A stretch of DNA of 42,964 bases from Propionigenium maris DSM 9537 (GCF_027925155.1 NZ_BSDY01000023.1:1-42964); one strand, 5' to 3'; shown: positions 1 through 8,233, counted from the first letter of the stretch. Notes: a model not told the origin generated them from the letters alone. A program made the numbers and translations.

Positions 1-127
1 GAGTTCAGGAAGCAACCGTAATTTATTGGAGAAATGGGTTTTGCATAAGTTATAAAAATTTAAAACAAATCCCTTGGATAAACACAATAGAATCAAAACA
101 TGGTCATACAAGATATGAAATTATAGG
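1..127. repeat. Terminal direct repeat (left copy), circularisation overlap
   Basis: Bases 1-127 are identical to 42838-42964, and the reading frame of a YopX-like gene continues across the join. An overlap of exactly 127 bases is typical of a k-mer assembler closing a circle. I therefore read it as one locus present once in a circular molecule, not as a biological terminal repeat. Confidence 0.95.
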
Positions 128-146
128 GAATATACACGAAGGATAG
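1..146 (+). CDS. YopX family protein, C-terminal part (gene split by contig ends)
   Basis: This is the 3' part of the gene that starts at 42642. The frame enters at base 3 and ends with TAG at 144-146, giving a C-terminus that ends in IIGNIHEG. The complete protein is about 112 residues, the normal size for the YopX family. These small phage and prophage proteins form oligomers, and their function is unknown. The gene belongs to the run of small + strand accessory genes of the early region and is followed by a perfect palindrome and the next gene at 204. Confidence 0.85.
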   Translation, partial: VQEATVIYWRNGFCISYKNLKQIPWINTIESKHGHTRYEIIGNIHEG

Positions 147-164
147 GAACAAATTTCAATTTTA

Positions 165-184
165 TCCGGTGGGATCCCACCGGA
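165..184. promoter_or_regulatory. Perfect 20-bp palindrome before a ribosome binding site
   Basis: TCCGGTGGGATCCCACCGGA is perfectly self-complementary and sits between the YopX gene and the gene at 204, immediately before its G-rich ribosome binding site. It has no U-tract, so it is not a simple terminator. Related stem-loops lie at 42088-42109 and 41073-41090 in the same position relative to their genes. A role in mRNA processing, stability or translation control is inferred. Confidence 0.6.
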
Positions 185-203
185 GGGGGGGAGGTAGAGA
201 AGA

Positions 204-500
204 GTGGGAAAAATGACGCTAGATGAAGCTATTAGACACGCTGAGGAAGTTTCTAAGTCAGAGTGTAGTGAATGCTCATTAGAGCATAAGCAGCTGGCAG
301 AATGGCTTATAGAGCTTAAAGAGTTTAGACAAGACACTGGTAGAATGGGATATATGAGGATATATAGCTTTTTATCAAATTGTTTAGATAGTGGAGCGAT
401 AGGAGCTCTTGGAATAGATGAAAAAACAGCTCAAGAGTATGATGAGAAATCTAAAAAGTACTTTGAAGAAGAGTTTGATAAGTGGTTTAAAGGAACGTAA
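204..500 (+). CDS. Hypothetical early phage protein
   Basis: A protein of 98 residues that starts with GTG at 204. GAGG at 191-194 is well spaced for this start, and an in-frame ATG at 213 is the alternative. The N-terminal half, with the patterns TLDEAIRHAEEV and EHKQLAEWLIELKEFR, resembles small helical proteins common in early regions of phages of low-GC bacteria. The C-terminal half is acidic, with a two-cysteine motif (CSEC) near residue 22. No function is known. It is the last gene of the early + strand run and is followed by a clear terminator at 526-550. Confidence 0.75.
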   Translation: MGKMTLDEAIRHAEEVSKSECSECSLEHKQLAEWLIELKEFRQDTGRMGYMRIYSFLSNCLDSGAIGALGIDEKTAQEYDEKSKKYFEEEFDKWFKGT

Positions 501-525
501 ACAAATTCAATTTTGTGGAAGTTAG

Positions 526-550
526 GAGCCCTGGGAAGGGCTCTTTTTAT
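526..550 (+). terminator. Rho-independent terminator of the early operon
   Basis: The stem GAGCCCT/AGGGCTC has a GGGA loop and is followed by TTTTTATTT. It lies 26 bases after the gene ending at 500 and insulates the replication origin of the first rep gene from early transcription. Confidence 0.88.
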
Positions 551-553
551 TTA

Positions 554-831
554 AAAAGCAACTTTTAATAACTCTATTTTCTTCCCAAAATTAAAGGAGT
601 TGTAAAAAACCTCTGAAAGGTTTTAAAAAAAGTTGTTTTTCATAGTCTAAAAGGCTATAATTAATAGTGTTTCATAAGAGGGTTTTAAAGAAAGTTGCAG
701 ATAGAATAACTTGTTAATAAAAGTTGTTATTGAATTATTAAAAGTTGCTTATATGTTATTAAAAGTTGCTTTTGAATTAACAAAAGTTGTCTCTCTGTTA
801 TTAAAAGTTGTTTTTCTGTTAAAGAAAGTTG
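554..831. repeat. Iteron array and probable replication origin of Rep1
   Basis: The core AAAGTTG occurs at 629, 691, 720, 741, 762, 783, 804 and 825. The last six are spaced exactly 21 bp apart, two helical turns, so a bound initiator would line up on one DNA face. An inverted copy (CAACTTT) lies at 559-565. The surroundings are very AT-rich, as expected for an unwinding region. The array is directly upstream of the Rep_3-type gene at 926, the standard arrangement of iteron plasmids such as R6K or pPS10. The non-coding stretch 501-925 contains the terminator at 526-550, this array and the rep promoter region. Confidence 0.85.
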
Positions 832-925
832 CTTTTGACTTCATCCGGGCTTTAAAAATAAGGGCTAGATGGGTCGGAAAACTATAGAACTTTAAAACTT
901 TAAAACTACAAACAGGGAGTTTGTT

Positions 926-2581
926 ATGATTAATAATTCTAAGAAGAAAAAAGAAACCGTATTAAATCAACACTCTGCTTTAACCACCTTTAAATTAAAA
1001 GAAGGTAAGTACTATAAAATTGGGGTAGAAAAAAGTATATTTGCCCTCCTATTAAGAGCCCAACAGGATTTAAGAAAAAAGTTTAAAGAGGGATTTACCG
1101 AAAAAATGAAAGATCTTGGAGTCTCCCAGGATAAATATGACCACTTGCTTGAGAATGCCTTTAGCAATAAAAAGCAATATGGAATTGAACATTCTGAGTT
1201 CGATACTGAGGCTTTGACAAAAGTAGCTAATGAGGTTCTAGAGTTCCAGGAGAAGGGAATACTAGCACAAACTAACAATGAAGATGAAATCAAAAGGTTG
1301 ACCTCCAATATTCAAAACGGGGTTTTAACAAAAGTTGCAGATAGACAAAAGCAACTTTTAATAACGAGCCAAGAAGTGGATGAGATAATAGGAGAAATAA
1401 AGAGATATTGCAAGGACACTGCTATAAAAGATTATCTGGATTTTAAAACAGTAGATTTTACTGCATTAGCTAATTCTATAAATACCAACAGTACCATGCT
1501 AAAGAAAGATATAAAGAATGCAGCTAAGACAGTCCTGGAGTTCAACTATATAAATAAAAAAAATCTAGATGTTGAGGTTGTATCCAACTTGCTGGCTTCA
1601 GTAAGATTTACTCATGATAAGAAAAATAATATGACCTGGCTGGTGTATCAGATCCCCAGAGAGATACTTGAACTTCTCCTTATCCCTGAGGTATATGTTC
1701 CGCTAGAGGGAGTAGTAGTTCATGAGTTGACTGGGACCTATACTATAAGAATGTACGGCTTACTAAAGGACCACCTAAAAAGAGGAGAGGTGGAGCTCAA
1801 TAAAGAGGAAATGTTTAATTTCTTTTCATTGCCTAAGTCTTACGGGAATAAAACTAACCTGGTAAAGAAATTCCTTACTCCTACACTGGAGGAGGTTGAA
1901 AAAACATCAGGGATCCACACTCAATATGAATTTATCCCAAAGAATAGATACAGTAGGATAAAATTTTTTCCTGTTATGAAATCCCAAGTGAAAGGGGAGG
2001 AACTAAAAGTTATCCCTAAGGAGGAAAGAGAGGAAAAACTTGAATCCAATAAGAAGGTACTGGAGGAGATCTCAAAAGCTAAAAAGAATATCTATGTATC
2101 AAAAGCTTGGAATAAAAGAGCTGACAATAAGATACAAAAGATACTGAGAGAAGAAGGCGAAGGTTATGCAATCTTTATTTTAAAAGAATTGTACAAGGGG
2201 CTTGCCGGAGAGATCAAGACTACATTAGTCCAATACATAAATGGTATAATGAAAAATAGCCCAAAAGATGAAGTGATAGACCTTATAGAAACTCCTACAG
2301 AGTCTGAGGTGCTAGAGGCTGAGATAATAGAAGAGATACCTTCTCAGGGATCCAAGGAGGCAGCCTCAGAGCCTCAGAGTGACCCAGCCACTGAACTATT
2401 ATATAATATGTTCTTGGATATGAAGAAAGATAAGCAACAGGAAATTGAAGGTAAAGCAAAAGAACTATATATAACTGAAACAAATACTAAAAAATTTGAT
2501 AAAATGCATGAAAAAATCTTTATGACAATAAAGAAGACTTATATTGTTAAAGTTTTAAAAAAATCTATAATGGGGGAGTAG
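926..2581 (+). CDS. Replication initiator 1, Rep_3 family with extra C-terminal domain
   Basis: A protein of 551 residues, long for the family (usually 230-400). Residues about 205-355 look like the paired winged helices of Rep_3/RepB initiators, including the typical pattern YTIRMYGLLKDHLKRGEVEL followed by a LPKSYG segment and a FKP-like helix. Residues about 395-545 form a second domain whose pattern recurs in the other initiator at 37603-38754: an AWN motif, YKGL, and an end with TNTK-F--H-KIF. The start is ATG with GGGAG six bases upstream. The gene contains two iteron-like sequences in opposite orientation at 1331-1358. It would bind the array at 629-831 to start plasmid replication, with parAB immediately downstream. 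The initiator role is inferred from family and context. Confidence 0.85.
   Translation: MINNSKKKKETVLNQHSALTTFKLKEGKYYKIGVEKSIFALLLRAQQDLRKKFKEGFTEKMKDLGVSQDKYDHLLENAFSNKKQYGIEHSEFDTEALTKVANEVLEFQEKGILAQTNNEDEIKRLTSNIQNGVLTKVADRQKQLLITSQEVDEIIGEIKRYCKDTAIKDYLDFKTVDFTALANSINTNSTMLKKDIKNAAKTVLEFNYINKKNLDVEVVSNLLASVRFTHDKKNNMTWLVYQIPREILELLLIPEVYVPLEGVVVHELTGTYTIRMYGLLKDHLKRGEVELNKEEMFNFFSLPKSYGNKTNLVKKFLTPTLEEVEKTSGIHTQYEFIPKNRYSRIKFFPVMKSQVKGEELKVIPKEEREEKLESNKKVLEEISKAKKNIYVSKAWNKRADNKIQKILREEGEGYAIFILKELYKGLAGEIKTTLVQYINGIMKNSPKDEVIDLIETPTESEVLEAEIIEEIPSQGSKEAASEPQSDPATELLYNMFLDMKKDKQQEIEGKAKELYITETNTKKFDKMHEKIFMTIKKTYIVKVLKKSIMGE
1321..1365. repeat. Iteron-like inverted pair inside the rep1 gene
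   Basis: AAAGTTG at 1331-1337 faces CAACTTT at 1352-1358 within the coding sequence. The 19 bases at 1347-1365 also occur exactly at 554-572 upstream of the gene, and the segment from 1321 closely matches 681-705. The internal copies could serve autoregulation or initiator pairing, or mark a past duplication between gene and origin. Confidence 0.7.
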
Positions 2582-2582
2582 T

Positions 2583-3287
2583 ATGGGAAAAATAGTAACT
2601 ATAAAAAATAATAAGGGAGGAGTAGGAAAATCAACTCTTTCTAAAAATATAGCTCATGGGCTGGCCCTTTTGGAAAATAAAGTAGCTCTGATAACTTCAG
2701 ACGCACAAAATGACAGCCTTATTCTCCTCGGAAAATGGTTTGAAGATGATAAAGGTCTGAAACATCACATCCAAACAGGCGAGGACGTTAAAATTAAAAT
2801 AAGAGAGAATTTGGACTATCTACCTGTGGAAACTGATATTTTTGGGAACAACCTTAAAAAGAAAATAAAGGCAGCTTTTGACAAGTTCAAAGAGGAGTAT
2901 GATTATATTATTGTAGACTGTGCTCCTGTATTTAATGTTTTGAATGATGTGATATTAGAAATAACAGATGAGATCATAGTTCCAATAAAATTGGACAAAC
3001 TAAGTACAGCTGGTATTATGAGACTTATAAATAAAGCAGAAGGAGAGAAAATCACTCTAGTGGTCCCTAACCTTGTAAGAAATACCAGATTAAATAAAAA
3101 ATACTATGAAGATCTTAATAGTTTCTTTTCGGATACAGGAGTAGTTTTGGCAGATCCTATACCTGAAAGTGTAGTTGAGGAAACTTTATCAGAAAAAGGT
3201 AAAACTATTTTTGAAACTGGAGCTAAGAAAGCACAGCCTCTACAGGAGATTTATGGGAATATTATAGGGGGGATTATAAATGAATAG
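2583..3287 (+). CDS. parA: ParA-type partition ATPase
   Basis: A protein of 234 residues with the deviant Walker A motif KGGVGKS at residues 11-17. It also has a Walker B-like segment (YDYIIVDCAP, about residues 100-109) typical of small type Ib ParA/Soj ATPases that lack an N-terminal DNA-binding domain. ParA proteins drive segregation of low-copy plasmids by dynamic binding to the nucleoid together with a centromere-binding partner. The gene starts one base after the rep1 stop with GGGGGAG as ribosome binding site, and it overlaps the next gene by eight bases, so rep1-parA-parB form an operon. Its presence argues that the lysogen is kept as an extrachromosomal plasmid. Confidence 0.93.
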   Translation: MGKIVTIKNNKGGVGKSTLSKNIAHGLALLENKVALITSDAQNDSLILLGKWFEDDKGLKHHIQTGEDVKIKIRENLDYLPVETDIFGNNLKKKIKAAFDKFKEEYDYIIVDCAPVFNVLNDVILEITDEIIVPIKLDKLSTAGIMRLINKAEGEKITLVVPNLVRNTRLNKKYYEDLNSFFSDTGVVLADPIPESVVEETLSEKGKTIFETGAKKAQPLQEIYGNIIGGIINE

Positions 3288-3975
3288 TGACGTAATGGCT
3301 AGGCTCAAGAAACAATCGGGTAGCTTTAGAAAAAAAACAGAAAGTGTTCCGAAGCCTGCTGCTGGTAACATCGTGTTACAAGCGGAAGTGATAGGGGATT
3401 TTAATCTTACAGATAACGAGGGTCTTAATAAGTATCTTTTAGAAAAATCAATAGAACTACAAACCCTCCAAGCCAAAACTTCCCTTTCTTTAGGGAAGGT
3501 TTTTGAAGAGGTATTCCAAAAATTAGGCGGGAAAAACCAACATGATGGAACCTACGTAGCCTGGTTAGAAGGAAATGGTTTCAACAGAATGACAGCCCTT
3601 AGGCATAGAAGAAGACACCAGATGTATACCCTTGTAAATTCTGATAAAGGGAAAGCTTTTGTGGCAACCCTCCCGGTGAAAGTGATAGATTCGGTTTATA
3701 GACATAATGACTTTAGCGGTATAATATCTATTATTGATGACGGCATTACAAGAGAAGAGTTAGAAGTTATGTTAGTGCCTACTCCTGTAATAGATATACC
3801 TGTATATAATCCGAAAGAAACTGAGAAAGTTTATAAGAGTGTTTCTAAGCTTTGGAGAGCCGTATCCCTTGAAAAAGTATCGGATGAGAATGCAGAATCC
3901 TTTGAAAAGGATATGAAGAAGGTTGAAAGAATCCTTTCAAAGTGGCAGGAAGAAAAAGAAGAAGAGGGAAAGTAA
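3280..3975 (+). CDS. Putative ParB-like centromere-binding partner
   Basis: A protein of 231 residues that overlaps parA by eight bases. No classical ParB nuclease-like motif is visible. The N-terminus is basic and rich in serine and proline, which could be flexible and could stimulate the ATPase as in type Ib ParB proteins. A central segment (about residues 65-115, rich in R and H, with FNRMTALRHRRRHQMY) looks helical and DNA-binding. The C-terminus is a charged coiled coil. Its position after parA is the main reason for the call. No parS-like repeat was recognised nearby. It could alternatively be another plasmid maintenance protein. Confidence 0.6.
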   Translation: MNSDVMARLKKQSGSFRKKTESVPKPAAGNIVLQAEVIGDFNLTDNEGLNKYLLEKSIELQTLQAKTSLSLGKVFEEVFQKLGGKNQHDGTYVAWLEGNGFNRMTALRHRRRHQMYTLVNSDKGKAFVATLPVKVIDSVYRHNDFSGIISIIDDGITREELEVMLVPTPVIDIPVYNPKETEKVYKSVSKLWRAVSLEKVSDENAESFEKDMKKVERILSKWQEEKEEEGK

Positions 3976-4083
3976 TAACCGCATATCAACTTGACTTCTT
4001 TGGGGGAGAGGTTGCTCTGGAGAGTTGGGAGCGGAATAATATGACAGAGTGTTTGTTGGATTAGAGCTAGACTAGGAGGGGAA

Positions 4084-4245
4084 ATGAAAAAGTTAATAAT
4101 TATACTTTTGGTGTTAATGGTAACTTTTATTCTTATAAACCCTGCGGAGATAGGCTATTATACAGGAATAGTCTTAGGGTTTGGTGCTCCATTCTTGTTG
4201 GTGATTTTATTTTTTTATGGTTTGTATAAAATAATTAATAGATAA
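4084..4245 (+). CDS. Small two-helix membrane protein
   Basis: A protein of 53 residues starting at ATG 4084 with AGGAGGGG upstream. It begins MKKLIIILLVLMV, followed by a short polar turn around residues 18-27 and a second hydrophobic stretch (about 28-47) ending in YKIINR. It lies downstream of the partition genes and ends just before the bidirectional terminator at 4247-4282. The function is unknown. Membrane-active plasmid or phage products such as exclusion proteins or small toxins have this size, but nothing specific supports that. Confidence 0.65.
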   Translation: MKKLIIILLVLMVTFILINPAEIGYYTGIVLGFGAPFLLVILFFYGLYKIINR

Positions 4246-4246
4246 T

Positions 4247-4282
4247 AAAAGCCCAGGGTTATTCCCTGAGCTTTTTTTTATT
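4247..4282. terminator. Bidirectional terminator between plasmid and late genes
   Basis: The stem AGCCCAGGG/CCCTGAGCT has a TTAT loop. It is preceded by A-rich sequence and followed by TTTTTTTT, so it can work for the + strand partition operon and the - strand late operon. It overlaps the end of the holin gene at 4259. Confidence 0.85.
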
Positions 4283-4678
4283 CACTGCTACTTTGTCAAT
4301 TGTCCTGTACCCTCCATACCCTAGATAACACCACATAAAGACATCATAGAGGTCCTGTGGGATAGCTTCTAGATACATCTTGACGCCCTTGGTTACATTG
4401 ATAGCAACATCTGCTGAGAAGGCAAATAAGAGCCCCATAGGGATAGCTGAGAGAATGAAAATGTACATTACATACATGAAGGCAGGTCTTGCCCTGCTGG
4501 TCCACTTATCCGCAGACCTTGCCTCCTCCATGATAGCTGCATACCTCAGATCCTCACTTTTAAACTTCCCCTCTTGCTCCAACTCCAGGAGCTTTATCTT
4601 TTGTCTGGCTGCTTCCTCCTTGTCTGGGAAGAGCTTATCTACTATGGTGTTACCTAATCTTAACGCTTCACTAATCAT
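4259..4678 (-). CDS. Putative holin of the 3TM type
   Basis: A protein of 139 residues. The N-terminus is an amphipathic charged region (about residues 18-60). It is followed by a hydrophobic segment at 66-88 with the pattern PAFMYVMYIFILSAIP, then a second hydrophobic patch around 109-124 and a basic tail. The order (SRARPAFMYVMY, then a polar turn, then WCYLGYGGYRTIDK) matches the family of three-helix holins found in phages and gene transfer agents. It is the last gene of the late operon, next to the endolysin, and is expected to form the membrane lesion that triggers lysis. The ribosome binding site is AGGAGG seven bases from ATG. Confidence 0.8.
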   Translation of the reverse strand: MISEALRLGNTIVDKLFPDKEEAARQKIKLLELEQEGKFKSEDLRYAAIMEEARSADKWTSRARPAFMYVMYIFILSAIPMGLLFAFSADVAINVTKGVKMYLEAIPQDLYDVFMWCYLGYGGYRTIDKVAVNKKKLRE

Positions 4679-4686
4679 AATACCTC

Positions 4687-5085
4687 CTAATCTAGTTGGA
4701 AGTGAGGCCAGTCCTTAAATGATTTCCAGTGGCCTCCGTAGCTGCAGTTATAACCAAGAGCCTTTCCTACCCTTAGGAGCTCCTCCCCTACCCTCTTAAA
4801 CTGCTCTGTATTATTCCAATCCCCGTCAAAGGGGAAGGGTATAAAGTCTATTGCCTTCCCTGTCTGGTGGTAGGATTTCTTTTTTACACCGTCACACTTA
4901 GTAACTACCGGCCCCTTCTTAGTCCTTCCTTGAGCGTATAGGCTCTGCTGCTCCTGTAAGCTTCTGAAGCCGTGGGTGATGGTGAAATCTACATTCCCCT
5001 CCGCAAGGACCGCTCCAATTATCACAGCCAGCTTAGGATCTATATTACTTATATTTTTATGACTCCTACTCCCTAATCTATTCAT
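4687..5085 (-). CDS. Endolysin, M15-family peptidase
   Basis: A protein of 132 residues with the zinc peptidase signature of the VanY/L-alanyl-D-glutamate peptidase group (as in phage T5 endolysin). The visible motifs are a substrate-binding region ITHGFRSLQEQ (residues 36-46), SYHQTGKAID (71-80) with zinc ligands H73 and D80, and a third ligand H128 in WPHFQL near the C-terminus. It should cleave peptide cross-links of peptidoglycan. It has no signal peptide, so release through the holin encoded next to it is expected. The small size without a cell-wall binding domain is usual for phages of diderm hosts. Confidence 0.92.
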   Translation of the reverse strand: MNRLGSRSHKNISNIDPKLAVIIGAVLAEGNVDFTITHGFRSLQEQQSLYAQGRTKKGPVVTKCDGVKKKSYHQTGKAIDFIPFPFDGDWNNTEQFKRVGEELLRVGKALGYNCSYGGHWKSFKDWPHFQLD

Positions 5086-5340
5086 CTATTTTCCTCCTTT
5101 GAGCAGCTCGATGGCTGTCTTCAGGTGTGCTAAAATGCCCTCATGCTCCTTAGAGTGCCCGGCATTGTACATGTCAAAGTCTTCTCTATCTAACTTTTTC
5201 TTATCAAGGATCCTCTCAACACTTTTAATCTCTGTTTTTATTTTCCCCTGCTCTCTCCAAAGGTGGAGGCAGAACAGAAGGAGGAGGGCAAAAAGCCCCC
5301 TCGTAGGATCTTCTAGTATTAACTGGACTAATGAAACCAT
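5086..5340 (-). CDS. Small membrane-anchored lysis-cassette protein
   Basis: A protein of 84 residues with one hydrophobic segment (about residues 15-28, GLFALLLLFCLHLW) followed by a charged coiled coil rich in E, K and H. This topology is seen in haemolysin XhlA-like proteins and inner-membrane spanins that accompany holin and endolysin. The gene abuts the endolysin start with one base between them. The exact role (second holin, holin regulator or spanin) cannot be decided. The start is ATG with GAGGAGGG upstream. Confidence 0.65.
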   Translation of the reverse strand: MVSLVQLILEDPTRGLFALLLLFCLHLWREQGKIKTEIKSVERILDKKKLDREDFDMYNAGHSKEHEGILAHLKTAIELLKGGK

Positions 5341-5391
5341 AATCCCTCCTCATAAGTTTTTTTATTATCTCTCCCCTACACCGGAACAAAA

Positions 5392-6024
5392 TTAGATTTG
5401 TCCCCATAACTCCGCTATAGAATAGGCCTGTACCTCTTCTACTGTCAGCATAGAGTTAATCTCTGTTTTCATAGCAGCTTCTTTTCTATATAGCTCCATC
5501 ACGGCTATATGCATAGTGTCCCCTAAGCTTGTTATCTGGCCCGGTGTTAGCTGCTCCACAGACTTATCCGAAAAGAACCAATATTGATTGCCGTTAATTC
5601 CTGCTAGGGTCTTAATCGTATCCAGGTCGGATGTGTCCTCTTTCCTTATTCTCTGCTTATGACCTTCCCACTCGACAAGGTGTTCTGCTCTCACCTTGTC
5701 CCTGTGGTTCGTGATTTCGAGTTCTTTTTTTGATTTTGCAGCCTCAAGCTCTAATCCCCTAGCTTCTACCAATAAGCTCTCACGGTTCTCTGTAATATAA
5801 TCCTCAACAATTACATTCCCTTCCTCGTCTACTTCTCTGAGCTGATCAAACTCAATCCTGTGAGGTAGTTCTAATGTGTCGTAATAGTATCCAGTTACCT
5901 TTTCCTCTACTACCCCCTCTTCTACCTCCACAGGCTCCCTTACTTCCTCCAACAACTTCCAGAGCTGAATGTAAGAGGGGTATCTATAATGTGGATCCAT
6001 CTTTTTTTTCTTGTATACTCTCAT
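5392..6024 (-). CDS. Tail fibre-associated protein, DUF4376-like
   Basis: A protein of 210 residues. The C-terminal 110 residues match the pattern of the DUF4376 domain found in phage tail fibre loci: a helix DLDTIKTLAGI, an aromatic NQYWFFSDK segment, LTPGQITSLGDTMH, and an ending with TVEEVQAYSIAELW. The N-terminus is acidic and of low complexity. Such proteins sit next to receptor-binding proteins and are thought to be tail fibre components or assembly factors. It lies between the fibre gene at 6034 and the lysis genes. Confidence 0.6.
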   Translation of the reverse strand: MRVYKKKKMDPHYRYPSYIQLWKLLEEVREPVEVEEGVVEEKVTGYYYDTLELPHRIEFDQLREVDEEGNVIVEDYITENRESLLVEARGLELEAAKSKKELEITNHRDKVRAEHLVEWEGHKQRIRKEDTSDLDTIKTLAGINGNQYWFFSDKSVEQLTPGQITSLGDTMHIAVMELYRKEAAMKTEINSMLTVEEVQAYSIAELWGQI

Positions 6025-6033
6025 AGCTCCCTC

Positions 6034-7554
6034 CTATATCCTTCTAAACTTCTTAAGATTAACATTCGCCACGATCTCGTTACCGTCTACCCTTATCACA
6101 GAAGGGTCTGAACTCACTCCTGCTGTCACAGATACAACTTTAAGAGCACTTTCACCCTCTACAAGCACCTCGAAGTCGTGATCTTCTCCGGTATAAGCCA
6201 GTAGTCTCTCTGCTGCTGCAAAGACATATGGGTTAACAATTCCATATTTGTCTCCACGCCTGACCATTCCCTCGATTGGGAATGTGGTACCCTGCAAGTG
6301 TGGAGGAAGTGTGTAGTTTCCACTTTCAATAATATCAATCAATTGTAATTCCTCTTCGATTGTTAATTCCCTTGCTAGTGCTAAAAAACATATTAAATCA
6401 GGATTAGCGTTAAGTGGATTCGTGGATGATTTATTTATTTTTAATCCTTGGAAATGAGAAGAATTATATACATCTCTTTCCTGCATTGTTCCACCAATGT
6501 GATAAGTTTTTATTTTCCCTTTTGAAATAATACAAATATAATCTTTGCCTATGTTAGAGCCACTAGATGTTGAATGGTATCTTCCTTCTATGTTATCAAG
6601 AACATAACCGGAAGTACTCTGATTGCCTTTATTATAGCTTATGAACGTATGAGAAAAACTATCCCACGTCTCACCTATAACTAACTCACCTCCTCGGAAG
6701 GAGTGGGGAACAAATGGTACTTTGTTCCCTGTTTTAGAGTATATTGCCTTCTTAATCCTTATCTTATCTCCTACAATAGCCCCGTCTATCTTAATATAAG
6801 TAGCAGTCTGATTATTAACACCTGTAGCAGTTAGTTCACCTTTCTCGGAATCTACATCAAAAGTTCCCGTCCAAGTATGTGCAGAAAGTGTTATGTTATC
6901 CGGCATATCGAAGTAAAAACCATATGAATAAGTGCTTATAACGTCTACAGTGTTAGGAGAAGCTACAGTGATATAACAAGAATTGGGATCAAGAATTTCA
7001 AAAGTGTAGTCCCCGGCCCCATTTTTTGTAACAGTACTTTTCGTCGAATAATTCTGAGGAGTGATAATATTTTCATACCCTTCCCCTATACCGAACCCGT
7101 CCTCAGACTTTACGAAGGAGACCCCATCCCCTTCAATAACGTTACCCCCAACGTTAATCGGGTTCGCCCCGACAACATTCCCAGATATCCCCTGCGGACC
7201 TATATAAGCCACAATGGAGCTGTCTAGAGCTTGGGTACAATTCTGTAATTGTTCCGTGTTCCCATTAACTTGCTCAGTAAGCTCAGTGGGAACACTTCCA
7301 TCTCCTGAGTTACTCGATATAAAACCCGAGATTGATAATTCAACCTCTTTTCCAGTTAGTGTTTTGACCCAAATCTTATTAACAGAAACTGACCTATACT
7401 CACTTTTCCTTGGTTCAAGTGGAAGAAAATCTTTCGCCTCTTCTTCTGTAGGAGAGTTGAGAGTATTCACAAATAATATCGTCTCTTCTGGATCTTTATT
7501 CCAGAAGGTTCCTTTTAGTGCAGGTACTTCTCTCCAAATTCCATCTACTTTCAT
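6034..7554 (-). CDS. Tail fibre / receptor-binding protein
   Basis: A protein of 506 residues. The N-terminal about 130 residues contain a short collagen-like kink (IGPQGISG). The middle (about 160-430) is rich in S, T, N, Y and G, contains a LamG/concanavalin-like pattern (FQGLKI, LALARELTIEEE), and is visibly more AT-rich than its flanks. The last 80 residues return to the local composition, with a small Ig-like or Ca-binding looking tail (VRVDGNEIVANVN). The mosaic composition suggests the host-recognition section was exchanged by recombination. The assignment rests on position between baseplate and lysis genes and on composition. Confidence 0.75.
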   Translation of the reverse strand: MKVDGIWREVPALKGTFWNKDPEETILFVNTLNSPTEEEAKDFLPLEPRKSEYRSVSVNKIWVKTLTGKEVELSISGFISSNSGDGSVPTELTEQVNGNTEQLQNCTQALDSSIVAYIGPQGISGNVVGANPINVGGNVIEGDGVSFVKSEDGFGIGEGYENIITPQNYSTKSTVTKNGAGDYTFEILDPNSCYITVASPNTVDVISTYSYGFYFDMPDNITLSAHTWTGTFDVDSEKGELTATGVNNQTATYIKIDGAIVGDKIRIKKAIYSKTGNKVPFVPHSFRGGELVIGETWDSFSHTFISYNKGNQSTSGYVLDNIEGRYHSTSSGSNIGKDYICIISKGKIKTYHIGGTMQERDVYNSSHFQGLKINKSSTNPLNANPDLICFLALARELTIEEELQLIDIIESGNYTLPPHLQGTTFPIEGMVRRGDKYGIVNPYVFAAAERLLAYTGEDHDFEVLVEGESALKVVSVTAGVSSDPSVIRVDGNEIVANVNLKKFRRI

Positions 7555-7563
7555 TGCTGCCTC

Positions 7564-8220
7564 CTAATCTTGATAATAATTAAACTTTTCCGGCCTTGTT
7601 GGATAAGATTCTGTTATAGTGATGGTGACATCGGTATAGTTGTTTGGGACATCCTTCCAGGCTTGATGCCATACCTGTATCTCTTCTTCTATTTGAGGGG
7701 TGATTGGATCTTCCACTCCCATAAATAGATTATTAGTGAATTTATGATAAGCCGTGTATTCTTTCTCCCTCTGGACCCTAGCTGCCTCCTTCTCACTATC
7801 GAGGGTTATGCTGCCTGTATCTATCCCATACTGTCTCTCAGTTATCCATGCTCCTTCGTGCCACTTATACCCATCTCCAGGCGATGGAACTACCACCAGC
7901 TTTCCTGCTTCTATCTTTTCTCCATCTACTAGAGGGATATTGCCATCAATCTTCCCCTCTTCAGTTGTCTTCTCTCTTATTTCCTTTCCATCCCACTTGG
8001 GAAGCTTCAGTGGAGTCCCGTAATGCACGTAGTGACTCTCAGGGCTGTATATACTCACAAGTTCTTCAGACCCCTTATCGTATTCTTGGAACATCTTCTC
8101 ATACTTACTATCACAAGAAGATTGAAACTTCTCAGGTGTTAAAGTGCAGTCTCTTATAAGCTTTGCACAATTATTATTTTCAGTTTCTGTCTTTGAAAAC
8201 AGAAAATACTTCTTATTCAA
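7564..8220 (-). CDS. Tail fibre-region protein
   Basis: A protein of 218 residues starting with TTG at 8220, preceded by GGGGGAAGGA. The N-terminus looks like a small globular domain with three cysteines (NNCAKLIRDC, SSCDSKY). The middle has a repetitive GDG/EGAW segment (about residues 110-130), and the C-terminus carries a tryptophan-rich helix (VWHQAWKDVPNNY), typical of tail fibre assembly or accessory proteins. It lies between two fibre genes. No specific family is recognised. Confidence 0.55.
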   Translation of the reverse strand: MNKKYFLFSKTETENNNCAKLIRDCTLTPEKFQSSCDSKYEKMFQEYDKGSEELVSIYSPESHYVHYGTPLKLPKWDGKEIREKTTEEGKIDGNIPLVDGEKIEAGKLVVVPSPGDGYKWHEGAWITERQYGIDTGSITLDSEKEAARVQREKEYTAYHKFTNNLFMGVEDPITPQIEEEIQVWHQAWKDVPNNYTDVTITITESYPTRPEKFNYYQD

Positions 8221-8233
8221 ATCCTTCCCCCTT

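Noticed and set aside
1..127. Terminal repeat as packaged phage ends
   Set aside because: The repeat lies inside a coding gene whose frame continues across the join, and its length (127) equals a common assembly k-mer. Circular closure explains it fully.
5225..5407. 60-codon - strand frame overlapping the lysis gene
   Set aside because: It overlaps the membrane protein gene in another frame. Its sequence is low quality (proline runs), and the real gene has the better ribosome binding site.
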